Part shown: positions 1 to 9,356 of the stretch, in pieces
Position numbering within the stretch: the stretch's first letter is position 1
How the letters are laid out: every line of letters begins with the position of its first letter
Assembly (NCBI GenBank): GCA_018676675.1
Contig: JABHEG010000099.1
Coordinates: forward strand, 1 to 64,000
Reading direction: 5' to 3'
Length of the DNA stretch: 64,000 nucleotides
DNA from: Lentisphaerota bacterium
Lineage (GTDB): Bacteria > Verrucomicrobiota > Lentisphaeria > Oligosphaerales > JABHEG01
The notes under the pieces: model-generated
The model's input: only the letters and a program-made list of their open reading frames with translations
What the model was told of the DNA's origin: nothing
Databases searched by the model: none
Position numbers and translations under genes: made by a program

Positions 1-358
1 AGTGGCATCGGGCGCGAATAGCGAGCCCACCCCCGGGCCAGTCTTCGATGAGGCTTCGTCCGGGAGGGCAAAAGGCGATGCCGAGCATCGTCGTTGGCGG
101 CCCGGGCGGAGAATCGCGAAGAATGGTCCGCCCGTAAGGGTTGCCAGGAAACAGAAAGCCTCATTCGCTGGATGATGAACGCCGAGCCAAGAAACAGCGC
201 CCGGCCTGCGGCTTGCCGATCCCTGGCGCGGGAGCATTCGGGCCACCTCGGTACGTACGTCTGTACGCACCAAGGTCCCCGAAACGCTTCCACATCCAGG
301 CATCAGCAAGGGGTGGGCCCGCTATTCGCGCCCGCCGCCACTAGGAAAGGCAACACAG
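1..358. other. Gene-free leader region
   Basis: No convincing gene is seen here on either strand. The short reading frames are rich in Arg, Pro and Ala and look like chance frames in GC-rich DNA. The only clear signal is the ribosome-binding site AGGAAAGG just before the ATG at 359. The promoter of the glycyl radical enzyme gene should lie here, but I could not pick out a -35/-10 pair with confidence. Confidence 0.5.
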
Positions 359-2476
359 ATGTCCCAACAGCTCTGGGCGACTATTCGGGAACTGCGGCGC
401 CTGGCGGACGAATCGCTGAGCGTCCGTGAGCGAGAGTGTCCTGCGCTGCGGTGTGCCCGGCAGTTCGCCCACGTGGTAGAGGCCCTGCCGATTGTGCTTG
501 ACCCACATGCCCGTTTTGCCGGGAGCATCGATCTGGCCGCCTTGCCGGAACTCCCTCTTCAGTCCTCCGCGGATTCCTCCTCCGGTCCGGCTACTCCTGA
601 GCAGATCATGCGGACATTGTTCCATTGTTTTGGAGGCTATTCGCCTGCTCACACCTGTGTTGATTACGCGCGTGTTCTCGGCGAAGGATTGGCGGGGATT
701 ATCTGCTCGGTCCAGGAACGTCAGAACCACGTCTCCGGTTCCGAGCGGGACACGTTGACAGCGATGGGGATCGCGTTGGAGGCAGGCTGTCGCTGGGGGG
801 AGCGGTTTGCGGAATTGGCCCGTGAGCTGTCTCAGGAGGCAGGTGATGAGGACGCTTGCCGTGGACTCCGTGAGGTCGCAGAGGCCTGTTCCCTCGTTCC
901 CCGGGCTCCCGCCACAACGTTCCGTGAAGCTCTCCAGTCGATCTGGCTCATCCATGTCCTGGTCGGACTCTCCGAAGACAGCTCTTCGTCGCTGAGTCTC
1001 GGGCGACTGGATCAGTACCTTTTCCCGTTCTACACAAGAGATCTCTCGGACGGTGTTTCGGCCGCGGATTTGAGGTCGCAGATGTGCGCGTTTTTCCGGC
1101 AACTGAACACGTTTGGCGATGCGGCCTGTGCGGTGAATATCGGGGGACTGGATGCCAAAGGGCGTGACCAACACAACGCGCTTTCGGAACTGATCGTCTC
1201 CGTTGTCACCGAGCTTGGCCTGGCGTCGCCGATTCTGGCTATCCGAGTTCATGACGACGTGTCTGAGGAACGCTTTTCCGCATTTCTGGATCCTCGCCTG
1301 CTCTCGATAGGCCAACCGACGTTCTACGGAGAGCAGGCATGCCGGGCGGCCATGCGTGAACGTGCGATAGCTGATGGTGAGTGCCATGACTGGGCAGTGA
1401 ACAGCTGCATGGGGTTGGTGGTTCCGGGGCGGGAGATCAGCAACATGTGGGGCGGCGTTGTGCCGGTATTGTTGTCGCTGGAATTGGCCATGAACGGCGG
1501 GGTTCCACTCATCCACGCCCTGCCGATCGAACTGGAGGTCGACGTGCCGGCCTCTTACTGCAGTTTCGACCACTTTTACGGTGCGTTCCGGGCCTGCCTG
1601 GTGGAGGTCGTCTCATTTGCGGCACTGCACTGCAAGGCGGCGACGGCATGGGCGGGATCCCAGCGACCCAACCCTTTCCTGTCAGGGCTGATCGGGGATT
1701 GCATTGGCCGAGCTCGTGACCGAGCCGATGGCGGAGCTCAGTACCACATTGCGATCATCGAGGCGTTTGGTCTAGTCAATGCGGCGGATGCTCTGTACGC
1801 GATTCGGGAACTGGTGTTCAAGCAGCAGCGCTGGACGCTGGCGGAGGTCGTGGATGCCCTGAAGGCCGACTTCGACGGGGCCGAGGACTTGCTTCAGGCA
1901 ATCCGGGCGCTGCCGAAGTACGGCAACGGAAACACTGAAGTGGACACCGTTGCCTGTGACCTCTCTGCTCTGTTCGCTGAGATGGTCGCCTCCTACAGTG
2001 ACACCGGCCTCACGTTCGCCCCCTCGTTCCACACGCTCAATGCACACGTCCACGCCGGATCGATTGCCGCGGCTTCCGCAGATGGACGCCGACAGGGCGA
2101 CCCGTTGGCAAAGAACATCGGGGCGCGGCCTGAGAATCTATGCAACAGCCACACCGGATTGACGTTGTCCGCGTCGTCGATTGATCAGTCCCGTTTCTTT
2201 GGGGGACAGGCCCTCGACCTTTCGCTTGATCCCGCGATCGTGGGGACACCTGAGGGCAGGCGAAAGTTCCGTTCGCTCGTCGATACCTACTTCTCCCGCG
2301 GTGGCCTCCAGATTCAGGTGAACGGGCTTTCTCCCGCCCTGTTGAGGGCCGCGCGTGAGCATCCGGAGAAGCATGGTGGCCTGACTGTCCGAATCGGTGG
2401 GTACAGTGCCCGTTTTGTGTCCTTGTCCTCAGCCGTCCAGGACGAGATGATTGCCCGTTTTGAGAACGGTGTGTAG
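359..2476 (+). CDS. Glycyl radical enzyme, pyruvate formate-lyase-like
   Basis: Predicted 705-residue cytoplasmic glycyl radical enzyme of the PFL/dehydratase superfamily; the substrate is unknown. The C-terminus holds the radical loop RIGGYSARF, in which Gly681 just before Tyr682 would carry the radical. The mid-protein Cys loop reads NSCMGLVVPG, with Cys350 as the expected thiyl residue. Many dehydratase-type members have a Cys-x-Glu motif, but here Gly follows at +2, so the usual general base is absent and the chemistry may differ. The protein is somewhat shorter than the roughly 750-850 residues usual in the family. The start is supported by AGGAAAGG about nine bases upstream. No radical SAM activating enzyme lies beside it: the radical SAM genes at 3.8-6.4 kb are hydE and hydG. 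The gene is followed after 43 bases by a secreted TIM-barrel-like protein on the same strand. Confidence 0.85.
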   Translation: MSQQLWATIRELRRLADESLSVRERECPALRCARQFAHVVEALPIVLDPHARFAGSIDLAALPELPLQSSADSSSGPATPEQIMRTLFHCFGGYSPAHTCVDYARVLGEGLAGIICSVQERQNHVSGSERDTLTAMGIALEAGCRWGERFAELARELSQEAGDEDACRGLREVAEACSLVPRAPATTFREALQSIWLIHVLVGLSEDSSSSLSLGRLDQYLFPFYTRDLSDGVSAADLRSQMCAFFRQLNTFGDAACAVNIGGLDAKGRDQHNALSELIVSVVTELGLASPILAIRVHDDVSEERFSAFLDPRLLSIGQPTFYGEQACRAAMRERAIADGECHDWAVNSCMGLVVPGREISNMWGGVVPVLLSLELAMNGGVPLIHALPIELEVDVPASYCSFDHFYGAFRACLVEVVSFAALHCKAATAWAGSQRPNPFLSGLIGDCIGRARDRADGGAQYHIAIIEAFGLVNAADALYAIRELVFKQQRWTLAEVVDALKADFDGAEDLLQAIRALPKYGNGNTEVDTVACDLSALFAEMVASYSDTGLTFAPSFHTLNAHVHAGSIAAASADGRRQGDPLAKNIGARPENLCNSHTGLTLSASSIDQSRFFGGQALDLSLDPAIVGTPEGRRKFRSLVDTYFSRGGLQIQVNGLSPALLRAAREHPEKHGGLTVRIGGYSARFVSLSSAVQDEMIARFENGV

Positions 2477-2519
2477 GCACCCGGTTTCTGGACGCGGCGC
2501 CGCAGGAAAGGTGAGTTGT

Positions 2520-3635
2520 ATGGGGCGATCCAGGGTTTCCTTCGTGCTCACTGTTGCGGCATCCTGTTCCGTTCTGATGGGATACGCTCAGACACCTACG
2601 CCTTCCCCCCGTGCGGGGACTCCCGGTGGCCGGCGCATTCTCACCGGCTGGGGTGGCGGGAAGGCGGATGATGTTGTGCCGAAGGCGGCGGCGGTTGGCT
2701 TCAGGGAGTTGGTGGTGCACCACGAGAATGCGGGCAATTTTGCCCGCTTCATCGAACTCGGGAAGCAGCACGAAATCGACATCTATGCCTGGCTGTACCT
2801 TGGCGATCTCCCCGCCTGGAAGAAGGCGTTCCCCGAGCACCCCCCACCGGTCCAGGTCATGAACTCGGAGGAGAATGCGGCGCTTGAGCGCATCAAGGCA
2901 GACCAGAGCGTCGGGAAGTCGCAGTACCAGTTCGGCGGCGAACCGGTGGGGATAACGGAGGTGTTGCTGACTCCGCTCTTGTGTTTCCACGATCCGCGCG
3001 TGCTGGAAGCGTTCAAGAAACAGATCGGCGAGATGCTGAGTGTGCCGGGCGTGAAGGGAGTCGCTTTTGACTATATCGGCTACCAGAACTATCGGTGCTG
3101 CCGGTGCACGCAATCGCAGAACCGGTTGGCCACGTATCGGAGGCAACATGTTGAGCTAACCGAGGAACAGAGCTTGGCGCGGTTCTCGCTGGAGACGTTG
3201 GTGGCATTCAACAATCTCCTTTCGGCCCATGCGCGGACGGTCAAGCCGGATGCCAAGGTGATCACTCACGTCTACCCGGTGTATCTCCCTGAACCGCTGT
3301 ACGGCAACCGTCTGGACCTCGATGTCTGCGGGCAGACCGCGGCGTGGTTCTTCGCTCCCTTCTGGTCGTTGGACAAAATCAGGGAATACGCCCGGACTAT
3401 TTCGGGCGAGGGGAAGCGGTACCACCGCCGGCCCGACGGTGCTGCTCTGATCGGCTACTACAACTCGCCGGAGAAATACCCCGTCAAGTCTCGCGAGCGC
3501 CTGACTGCTGAGCTTCAGGCCATTCTTGACGGGGGCTGCCCACGTGTGCACGTGTGTTCGTTCAACCATGTCCTCAAATCGTCGGTCGCCGAGGAGGTCT
3601 TCCGGGCGTTCTTCGGCAGATCAGCGGAGCGCTGA
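2520..3635 (+). CDS. Secreted TIM-barrel-like protein, possible glycosidase
   Basis: Predicted 371-residue exported protein. The frame is open further upstream, but the ATG at 2520 follows a good AGGAAAGG site and begins a signal peptide (basic start MGRSR, then a hydrophobic stretch ending near GYAQ). The mature part has features of a glycosidase-type (beta/alpha)8 barrel: an early Gly-rich GWGGGKADD segment, repeated beta-strand phrases such as IDIYAWLYLGD, GVKGVAFDYIGY and AKVITHVYPVYL, and a late GGCPRVHVCSF. The CCRCTQSQ segment could bind a metal. I cannot name a glycoside hydrolase family or assign catalytic residues. It lies 43 bases after the glycyl radical enzyme gene and is probably cotranscribed, but the two proteins would act in different compartments. 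Confidence 0.6.
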   Translation: MGRSRVSFVLTVAASCSVLMGYAQTPTPSPRAGTPGGRRILTGWGGGKADDVVPKAAAVGFRELVVHHENAGNFARFIELGKQHEIDIYAWLYLGDLPAWKKAFPEHPPPVQVMNSEENAALERIKADQSVGKSQYQFGGEPVGITEVLLTPLLCFHDPRVLEAFKKQIGEMLSVPGVKGVAFDYIGYQNYRCCRCTQSQNRLATYRRQHVELTEEQSLARFSLETLVAFNNLLSAHARTVKPDAKVITHVYPVYLPEPLYGNRLDLDVCGQTAAWFFAPFWSLDKIREYARTISGEGKRYHRRPDGAALIGYYNSPEKYPVKSRERLTAELQAILDGGCPRVHVCSFNHVLKSSVAEEVFRAFFGRSAER

Positions 3636-3759
3636 TAGCGGCGCTCGGGGACCATTTTCGGCAGACGGAGCCCGGCACGTCACTCGGCACTCGCCCGAGG
3701 AGCGTCGCGCCATGGGGCGGCTTCAGGGGAACGCCTTCTGCCGCGCCTCCGTGCTCTGC

Positions 3760-4863
3760 TCAGCCTGCCGCGGTTGCCCCATGGTTCATCCGACGATGGT
3801 AGTGTGGTGAATCTCCCCATTCGCCGAAGCCGATCGACTCCCCGATCAGTGTGATACGTCGATTGAGGCAGCCTTTGCACATGGACGAGTTCTCGTCTGT
3901 GCATGGTTTGTTGTCGTAGAGCTGATAGGCTGCACGGTACTTGGTGTCCGTGACGTTCGGCATGATGATGTTGGCCCCCGCCTGGAGTCCGGCCTCACGG
4001 CCCTGGTGGTCGAGAGCCTGAAGAGCCGTGGTGGCCGCGATGTTGACGTCCCGCAGAACGAGTCGCGTGACGGCGATCATCTTGAGCCCCATGAGCAACT
4101 GGTGTCGCTCGTCGAACGTCTCCACTTCGCTGGCCAAAGGCGTGTCCTGGTGGACGATGTAGGGCCCCATGCCGATCATATCGATGTCGTTGGCCAGGAA
4201 GAACAGGATGTCCTCGATCAGGTCGTCAACGGTCTGGGAAGGCAACCCGATCATGACACCCGTGCCGACCTGGTACCCGACCTTTCGCAGGTCCTCCAAG
4301 CAGGTCAGCCGCGCATCCAGACGATGGTCTTCAGGGTGGAGTTTGGCGTAGAGGATTGGGCTGGTCGTCTCGATGCGCAGCAGATACCGGTGGGCCCCGG
4401 CGGCGAACCAGCGCCTGTATGTCTCCCGTTCCTGTTCTCCCAGGGACAGAGTGATTCCGAGATCCCCGTTGGTGCGTTCCCTGATGCGCAGGAGCACGCT
4501 CTCGATCCGGTCAACAAAGGCTGCATCACACCGTTCGCCTGATTGCAGAACAATCGAGCCGTAGTCATTGCCGTGTGCCCACACCGCGGCATCGATGATC
4601 TCTTCCGGTTCCATGTCAAAGCGCCGGACGTCGCCATTGCTCTTGCGGATTCCGCAGTAATAGCAGTCTTTTCGACAGATGTTACTGAACTCGATGATTC
4701 CCCGGAAGAACGCCTTCGTTCCAACGTATTGGCGTTTCACTGCGTAGGCTGCGGCGAACAAGGCCTTCAGGTCGGCGTCGTCCGTGAGTTCCAGCAGGTA
4801 GCGCATATCTGAGACCGCGAGAACGCCGTCGGTTTCAGCTTTGGACAGGATGCTGTTCAGCAT
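3760..4863 (-). CDS. hydE: [FeFe]-hydrogenase maturase HydE
   Basis: Radical SAM enzyme of 367 residues that takes part in building the dithiomethylamine-bridged diiron subsite of the H-cluster. The radical SAM [4Fe-4S] motif is CRKDCYYC (Cys63, Cys67, Cys70). The C-terminal CTDENSSMCKGC places Cys321, Cys329 and Cys332 in the CX7CX2C spacing of the accessory cluster seen in some HydE proteins. Length is normal for HydE. The ATG at 4863 follows GAGGAGA. It is the last gene of the aspA-hydF-hydG-hydE operon, 27 bases after hydG, and it converges on the 2520-3635 gene. No strong terminator is visible in the 124 bases between them. Confidence 0.95.
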   Translation of the reverse strand: MLNSILSKAETDGVLAVSDMRYLLELTDDADLKALFAAAYAVKRQYVGTKAFFRGIIEFSNICRKDCYYCGIRKSNGDVRRFDMEPEEIIDAAVWAHGNDYGSIVLQSGERCDAAFVDRIESVLLRIRERTNGDLGITLSLGEQERETYRRWFAAGAHRYLLRIETTSPILYAKLHPEDHRLDARLTCLEDLRKVGYQVGTGVMIGLPSQTVDDLIEDILFFLANDIDMIGMGPYIVHQDTPLASEVETFDERHQLLMGLKMIAVTRLVLRDVNIAATTALQALDHQGREAGLQAGANIIMPNVTDTKYRAAYQLYDNKPCTDENSSMCKGCLNRRITLIGESIGFGEWGDSPHYHRRMNHGATAAG

Positions 4864-4890
4864 GTGTTGATGTCTCCTCTGCCGGGTCCT

Positions 4891-6360
4891 CTAAAAGAAC
4901 AGATCGCGTTCCCCGTCACGGACGCGATCGAGGCGTTCGAGCAGGTGCCCTTTGAGGCTTTCGGAGTCCGGCATGGCCTTGATCTCGGCTGTCATTCGCC
5001 GGTGACCGGCGACAACCGTCTCGGGGCTGGCATAGTCCTGCAAGTACTCCAGGAAGGTCAGCATCGCATTGGGGGTGCAGTAGCGCTTGACGAAGCCCGG
5101 AACGGCGAACTCCATGAAGTGTTCGCCAGTGCGTCCGACGCGGTAGCACCCGGTGCAGAATGAGGGCAGAAAACCTGCGTCGCAGAGCTCGCGGATGGCC
5201 TGGTCCAGAGAACGTTGATCGCCAAGCACGAATTGGCTCTTCTTGTGCGCTTCCGCGTCCTGGGAGTAGGACCCGATGCCGATGCTTGAGCCGGCGTCGA
5301 TCTGGGAAACGCCAAAGGCGAGGGCTTCGTTGCGGAGTGCGACCGGTTCTCTGCATGTCAGGATCATGCCGGTGTAGGGAACGGCCAGCCGGATGATGGC
5401 GATCAGCTTCTTGAAGTCGGCATCAGAGACTTGGTTGGGCGGCCTGTCGGCGAATGCCGTGCCGAGGGCAGGCTCGATGCGTGGGAAAGAAATCGTGTGC
5501 GGCCCGACGTTGAAGCGGTCCTCCAGGTGAATGGTGTGGTAGAGCAGAGACATGACCTCGAAGCGCCAGTCGGCCAGGCCGAGGAGTGCCCCGATCCCAA
5601 CATCGTCGATCCCCGCCTCCATGGCCCGGGTGAGCCCGAAAAGCCGCCAGAGGTAGTTGCTCTTCAGACCACGGGGGTGCACCTGTTCGTAGGTCTCGCG
5701 ATGGTAGCTCTCCTGGAAAATCTGGTAGGTGCCGATCCCCGACTCCTTGACCGTCCGGTATCCGGCGTGGTCGAGCGGAGCCGCATTGATGTTCACCCGA
5801 CGGATTTCGCCGTTGCCATCCTTGACGCCGTAAACGAGACGTACGGTGTCGGCGATGAACTCGGGAGTGTAGCTGGGGTGTTCGCCGTAGACCATGATCA
5901 GGCGCTTGTGGCCCTTGCGGACCAGGGCGATGATCTCGTCATGAAGCTCACCGTCCGCTAGCGTTTTCCGGACAACTTTGGGATTAGATGAGCGGAATGC
6001 GCAGTACTGGCAATCGTTGACACACGAGTTGCCCACATAGAGGGGAGCGAACAGCACGATCCGGTTGCCGTAGATGCGTTCCTTGAGTGCCCGCGCCCCG
6101 GCAAAGATCTCCTCCAGAAGTTCGGGTTCCTGGGTGTTGATCAACACGGCCATTTCTTCGGGATCCAGCCGGCTTTTTGCCAGTGACTTGGCGATGATGT
6201 CCTGGACCTGGCTGCGGTCAGGACTGCCGGTTTCCTCAAGATGACGCCAGATTTCGCCGTCGGGAATGAACGAGGTTAGCCCCTCGGTGTCGATGGTTGG
6301 CAGGTAACGCGTGCGTTCCGTGCTTGCCGGGGGAGGCGGAGCCAGGGCTTCCATGGTCAT
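4891..6360 (-). CDS. hydG: [FeFe]-hydrogenase maturase HydG
   Basis: Radical SAM tyrosine lyase of 489 residues. HydG splits tyrosine and yields the CO and CN ligands of the H-cluster on an iron-cysteine unit. The radical SAM motif is CVNDCQYC (Cys113, Cys117, Cys120). The C-terminal auxiliary cluster motif CTGCYRVGRTGEHF gives Cys402 and Cys405, followed by Cys428, the CX2CX22C spacing typical of HydG. The open frame continues upstream inside hydF, but the proper start is the ATG at 6360, whose first bases overlap the hydF stop in an ATGA junction, which implies translational coupling. Length then matches the family. Confidence 0.95.
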   Translation of the reverse strand: MTMEALAPPPPASTERTRYLPTIDTEGLTSFIPDGEIWRHLEETGSPDRSQVQDIIAKSLAKSRLDPEEMAVLINTQEPELLEEIFAGARALKERIYGNRIVLFAPLYVGNSCVNDCQYCAFRSSNPKVVRKTLADGELHDEIIALVRKGHKRLIMVYGEHPSYTPEFIADTVRLVYGVKDGNGEIRRVNINAAPLDHAGYRTVKESGIGTYQIFQESYHRETYEQVHPRGLKSNYLWRLFGLTRAMEAGIDDVGIGALLGLADWRFEVMSLLYHTIHLEDRFNVGPHTISFPRIEPALGTAFADRPPNQVSDADFKKLIAIIRLAVPYTGMILTCREPVALRNEALAFGVSQIDAGSSIGIGSYSQDAEAHKKSQFVLGDQRSLDQAIRELCDAGFLPSFCTGCYRVGRTGEHFMEFAVPGFVKRYCTPNAMLTFLEYLQDYASPETVVAGHRRMTAEIKAMPDSESLKGHLLERLDRVRDGERDLFF

Positions 6361-7622
6361 GCTCGGGATTTCCTTTGCTTCTGTTGTTCTCGGTTGAAGG
6401 CGTCTAAGGCGGCAGGGAATGGGGCGAGTGCCCGTTTCAACACTCCCTGCACCAGGGAAATGCATATGCCGTAGTTGGTGATAGGAACGCCGGCTCGTCT
6501 GGCCAGCTGAATGCGCGAGAGCATCTCGCGGCGATTGGTCATACAGGCGCCGCAGTGAATGATGAGCCGGTAGTCGCCCACGTTCTCCGGGAAATCGCGT
6601 CCGGCGTAGGTGTCTACCTGCAGCTCCATGCCCACGTACTGGCGCAGCCAGCGCGGGATCTTGACTCGCCCGATGTCGTCTTCGGCGGCATGGTGAGAGC
6701 AGGACTCGGCGATGAGAATGCGGTCCCCCGCCCGGAGGCCATCGATGGCGGCCGCTCCTCGGGCCATCTCCTGTAAGTCTCCCTTGAGTCGCGAGAAGAG
6801 GATTGAGAAGGTGGTGCACTTCACGTCGGGCGGGGTGTCTGCGACCATCTTCATCACAACCTGGGAATCGCAGACGGCCAGATCCGGTGGCGTCCGCAGA
6901 TTGGCCAGCATGTGGGCGTATTCGCGCTCCTTGACGACCAGGGCCGCCGCATCGTTGTCCAGGGCATCACGGATGCTCATGACTTGCGGCAGGATGAGGC
7001 GCCCTTTGGGAGCCTGCAGGTCGATGGGGACAACCATCGCGACCAGCCCTCCCGGGCGGAGCAGATCGCCGATCAAGGGAGGAGGTCTGATGAAGTCTTC
7101 CGGGCAACAGGCGATCAGCGCACGCTTGAACTCGGAGAGTGTGTCCTCGCGGCGTTCCAGGTCAGTGCTGCTGCAGGTCAGGATCTGGTCAACGCCGGTG
7201 GCGCGAACGGCCTCGATGAACTCTTCACTCGGAGGCGCCTGATCTGCCTTGTTGATGATGGCAATGACGGGACTCTTGCGTTCCTGAGCTTGACGGATGA
7301 TGTCATGCTCAACCCCATCCCAGCGCTGTGTTTCGCACACAATCGCCACCACGTCGGCCCGGTCGAACACAGCACGCGAGGCCCGAATGCGCTCGGACCC
7401 GAGGGCACCCGTGTCATCAAGCCCGGCGGTGTCCAGCAGGACGATTGGCCCAAGCGGGAGCAACTCCATCACCTTCTCCACCACGTCGGTCGTTGTGCCC
7501 GGTACAGGTGACGTGATGGCGGCGGCCTGGTTGGCGACCAGATTCAGAAAGCTCGACTTGCCGACGTTCGTACGACCGAACAGGCCGATCTGGAGTCTAA
7601 GAGATTTGGGCGTCTTCTGCAT
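6357..7622 (-). CDS. hydF: [FeFe]-hydrogenase maturation GTPase HydF
   Basis: Scaffold GTPase of 421 residues on which the diiron subsite is assembled and from which it passes to apo-hydrogenase. The N-terminal Era/TrmE-like GTPase domain shows Walker A GRTNVGKS (residues 16-23), DTAG and NKAD. The C-terminal cluster-binding domain has CSH (Cys308, His310) and HCGAC (His356, Cys357, Cys360), the CxH...HCxxC pattern of HydF. It begins 3 bases after the aspA stop and ends in an ATGA overlap with hydG. Confidence 0.95.
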   Translation of the reverse strand: MQKTPKSLRLQIGLFGRTNVGKSSFLNLVANQAAAITSPVPGTTTDVVEKVMELLPLGPIVLLDTAGLDDTGALGSERIRASRAVFDRADVVAIVCETQRWDGVEHDIIRQAQERKSPVIAIINKADQAPPSEEFIEAVRATGVDQILTCSSTDLERREDTLSEFKRALIACCPEDFIRPPPLIGDLLRPGGLVAMVVPIDLQAPKGRLILPQVMSIRDALDNDAAALVVKEREYAHMLANLRTPPDLAVCDSQVVMKMVADTPPDVKCTTFSILFSRLKGDLQEMARGAAAIDGLRAGDRILIAESCSHHAAEDDIGRVKIPRWLRQYVGMELQVDTYAGRDFPENVGDYRLIIHCGACMTNRREMLSRIQLARRAGVPITNYGICISLVQGVLKRALAPFPAALDAFNREQQKQRKSRA

Positions 7623-7625
7623 GGA

Positions 7626-8999
7626 TCAGTCTCGGTATCCCAGGGACGTGAGAGCTTGCGGATTCAGGTGCCGGTCAACGGTCTCGGCTCCCAGCTCTTC
7701 GACGAGGAATTCACGAAGATCGGGCTGATCGGTGACGGCGAATGCCTTCAGAAGCTCAGAGACGCGATCATACCCGAGTTCAGGGAGCAGGGCTGTGGCC
7801 AAGGTTGGGCAGGCAACGAGGCGAGCCATACACCGCGCGGGGTCGGCTTCGATGCCGTCAACGTGCTCGGCCAGCATTGTGCCCACCTTGCCCAGCATGC
7901 TGAGTGACTCGAGCAACGCATGCGCAAGCAATGGGAGAAATTCGTTGATCTGGAGGCTGCCGCGGCTCGCGCACTCTGAAACGATTCCGTTGTTGGCCTT
8001 TGCCTTGATTGCCGTCTGCATCGCGCACTCGAGGATGACAGGGTTCACCTTGCCGGGCATGATCGAGGAGCCGGCCTGGACGGCGGGGAGCCGGATTTCG
8101 CCCGCAGCGTGCAACAGGCGCAGGTCACCGCAGATCTTCAGCAGATTCGTGGCGAAAGCGTTGACCGTGCCCGATACCTCAACGAAGGCATCGGCGTTGG
8201 CCGTCTGGTCAACCGTGTTTTCTCCGCGGCTGAGACCCAGCCCAGTGACGTCACGCAGCTTTTCGATCACGAGGAAGATGTAACTGCGCGGTGCTGTCAG
8301 TCCTGTCCCGACCGCTGTTCCTCCCAGGTTGACAAGCCGGAGGCGCTCTTCGCATTTGAAGGCCCGCCAGCGGTCCCTGGAGAACGCTTCCGCGAACGCC
8401 CCGAACTCCACACCCAGGGTGATGGGTACAGCGGGTTGCAGCTCGGTGCGTCCCATCTTGACGATCTCCGCAAACGCCTTCTCCCGGCGCTGGCAGCTGT
8501 CCTGGAGTCCGGCAATCCGGGTGCTGAGTTCACGGACCAGGGAGATGGCGGCAATTTTCACTGCAGTGGGGAAAACGTCGTTGGTGGACTGGTGTAGGTT
8601 GACGTGTTCGAGCGGGTGGATGGCGTCGTAGGAGCCGGGAGGGAGGCCCCGGATAGCGAGGGCCCGGTTTGCGACGACCTCGTTCACGTTCATGTTCGTG
8701 GACGTTCCGGCCCCGCCCTGGAGCGCGTCGAGGATGAACGCGTCGCTGAGCTTCCCGTCGATGACATCATCGCATGCCTGAGTGATTGGTCCGGCAGTTT
8801 CGTCAGGCAGGTATCCCAGCTCGTGGTTGGCCTGGCACGCTGCCTTCTTGACCATGGCCATGGCGCACACCAAATCGTGCGATGTCCGCAGATCTGTGAC
8901 CTGGAAATTCATCTGGGCTCGGGCTGTGTGCACGCCCCACAAGCAATCTGTCGAGAGGCGGTGTTCGCCAAGGAGATCGGTTTCCGTTCGCCAGTCCAT
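7626..8999 (-). CDS. aspA: Aspartate ammonia-lyase (fumarase/aspartase family)
   Basis: Predicted 457-residue aspartase, which converts L-aspartate to fumarate and ammonia. The family signature GSSIMPGKVNP is intact, and GGAGTSTNMNVNEV and HPLEHVNLHQSTND match the first two conserved regions. The frame is open to 9161, but that extension is low-complexity and contains a terminator, so the start is placed at the ATG at 8999 (MDWRTETDLLGE), where family alignments normally begin; the upstream GGAA is a modest binding site. It heads the hydrogenase maturation operon with a 3-base gap to hydF. Aspartase genes are known to accompany hydEFG in several anaerobes; its contribution here is inferred. 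Fumarase is the main alternative annotation, but the hyd context favours aspartase. Confidence 0.88.
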   Translation of the reverse strand: MDWRTETDLLGEHRLSTDCLWGVHTARAQMNFQVTDLRTSHDLVCAMAMVKKAACQANHELGYLPDETAGPITQACDDVIDGKLSDAFILDALQGGAGTSTNMNVNEVVANRALAIRGLPPGSYDAIHPLEHVNLHQSTNDVFPTAVKIAAISLVRELSTRIAGLQDSCQRREKAFAEIVKMGRTELQPAVPITLGVEFGAFAEAFSRDRWRAFKCEERLRLVNLGGTAVGTGLTAPRSYIFLVIEKLRDVTGLGLSRGENTVDQTANADAFVEVSGTVNAFATNLLKICGDLRLLHAAGEIRLPAVQAGSSIMPGKVNPVILECAMQTAIKAKANNGIVSECASRGSLQINEFLPLLAHALLESLSMLGKVGTMLAEHVDGIEADPARCMARLVACPTLATALLPELGYDRVSELLKAFAVTDQPDLREFLVEELGAETVDRHLNPQALTSLGYRD

Positions 9000-9356
9000 G
9001 CAGCCGTTCCAGTGGGGCAGGGAGAGGGAGCATGGGGGGAGGAGAGGAGGGCGTAGAGCACCCGTATCCCGCACGGCATCGGGAAGGCAACAAAAAAAAC
9101 CGCCTCTACCGATTGCGGCGGGGGCGGTTACCTCAGCACGTGCGACTGAACAGCGCAACATGCATCGTATCCTCGTCTAACCCCTAGGCTCAGGATCCTG
9201 TGTCCCTTACCGCAGATGTTATCGATGAACTCGATTGTCAGTACGTGCTCCCCCCTCTTTCCGGTCGGTGCCAGCCGATGACGGGTCAAGTCAGGAGCAA
9301 TTCCTGTTTAACATAGCCTCGGGCTGAGTAGGCGCAACCTGACCGCGGACAGGTTC
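9000..9356. other. Intergenic region before aspA operon
   Basis: No gene is seen in these 357 bases. They hold the intrinsic terminator at 9091-9129. The promoter of the aspA-hyd operon is expected here, but no -35/-10 pair is clear enough to mark. Confidence 0.5.
9091..9129 (-). terminator. Intrinsic terminator, leftward
   Basis: On the minus strand the arms AACCGCC and GGCGGTT (7 bp, GC-rich) enclose an 18-base loop and are followed by eight T residues, a standard rho-independent terminator. It lies about 230 bases beyond the permease stop codon and 90 bases before aspA. It therefore separates the purine-salvage genes from the hydrogenase-maturation operon, or serves as a leader attenuator for that operon. 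Confidence 0.7.

Noticed and set aside
341..1573. 410-residue frame opposite the glycyl radical enzyme
   Set aside because: Antisense to a gene with clear catalytic motifs; Arg/Gln-rich composition and no ribosome-binding site.
2037..3149. 370-residue minus-strand frame
   Set aside because: Shadow of the glycyl radical enzyme and the secreted TIM-barrel gene; no family resemblance.
6361..6819. Upstream extension of the HydG frame
   Set aside because: It lies inside hydF in another frame; the ATGA junction at 6357-6360 and family length fix the start at 6360.
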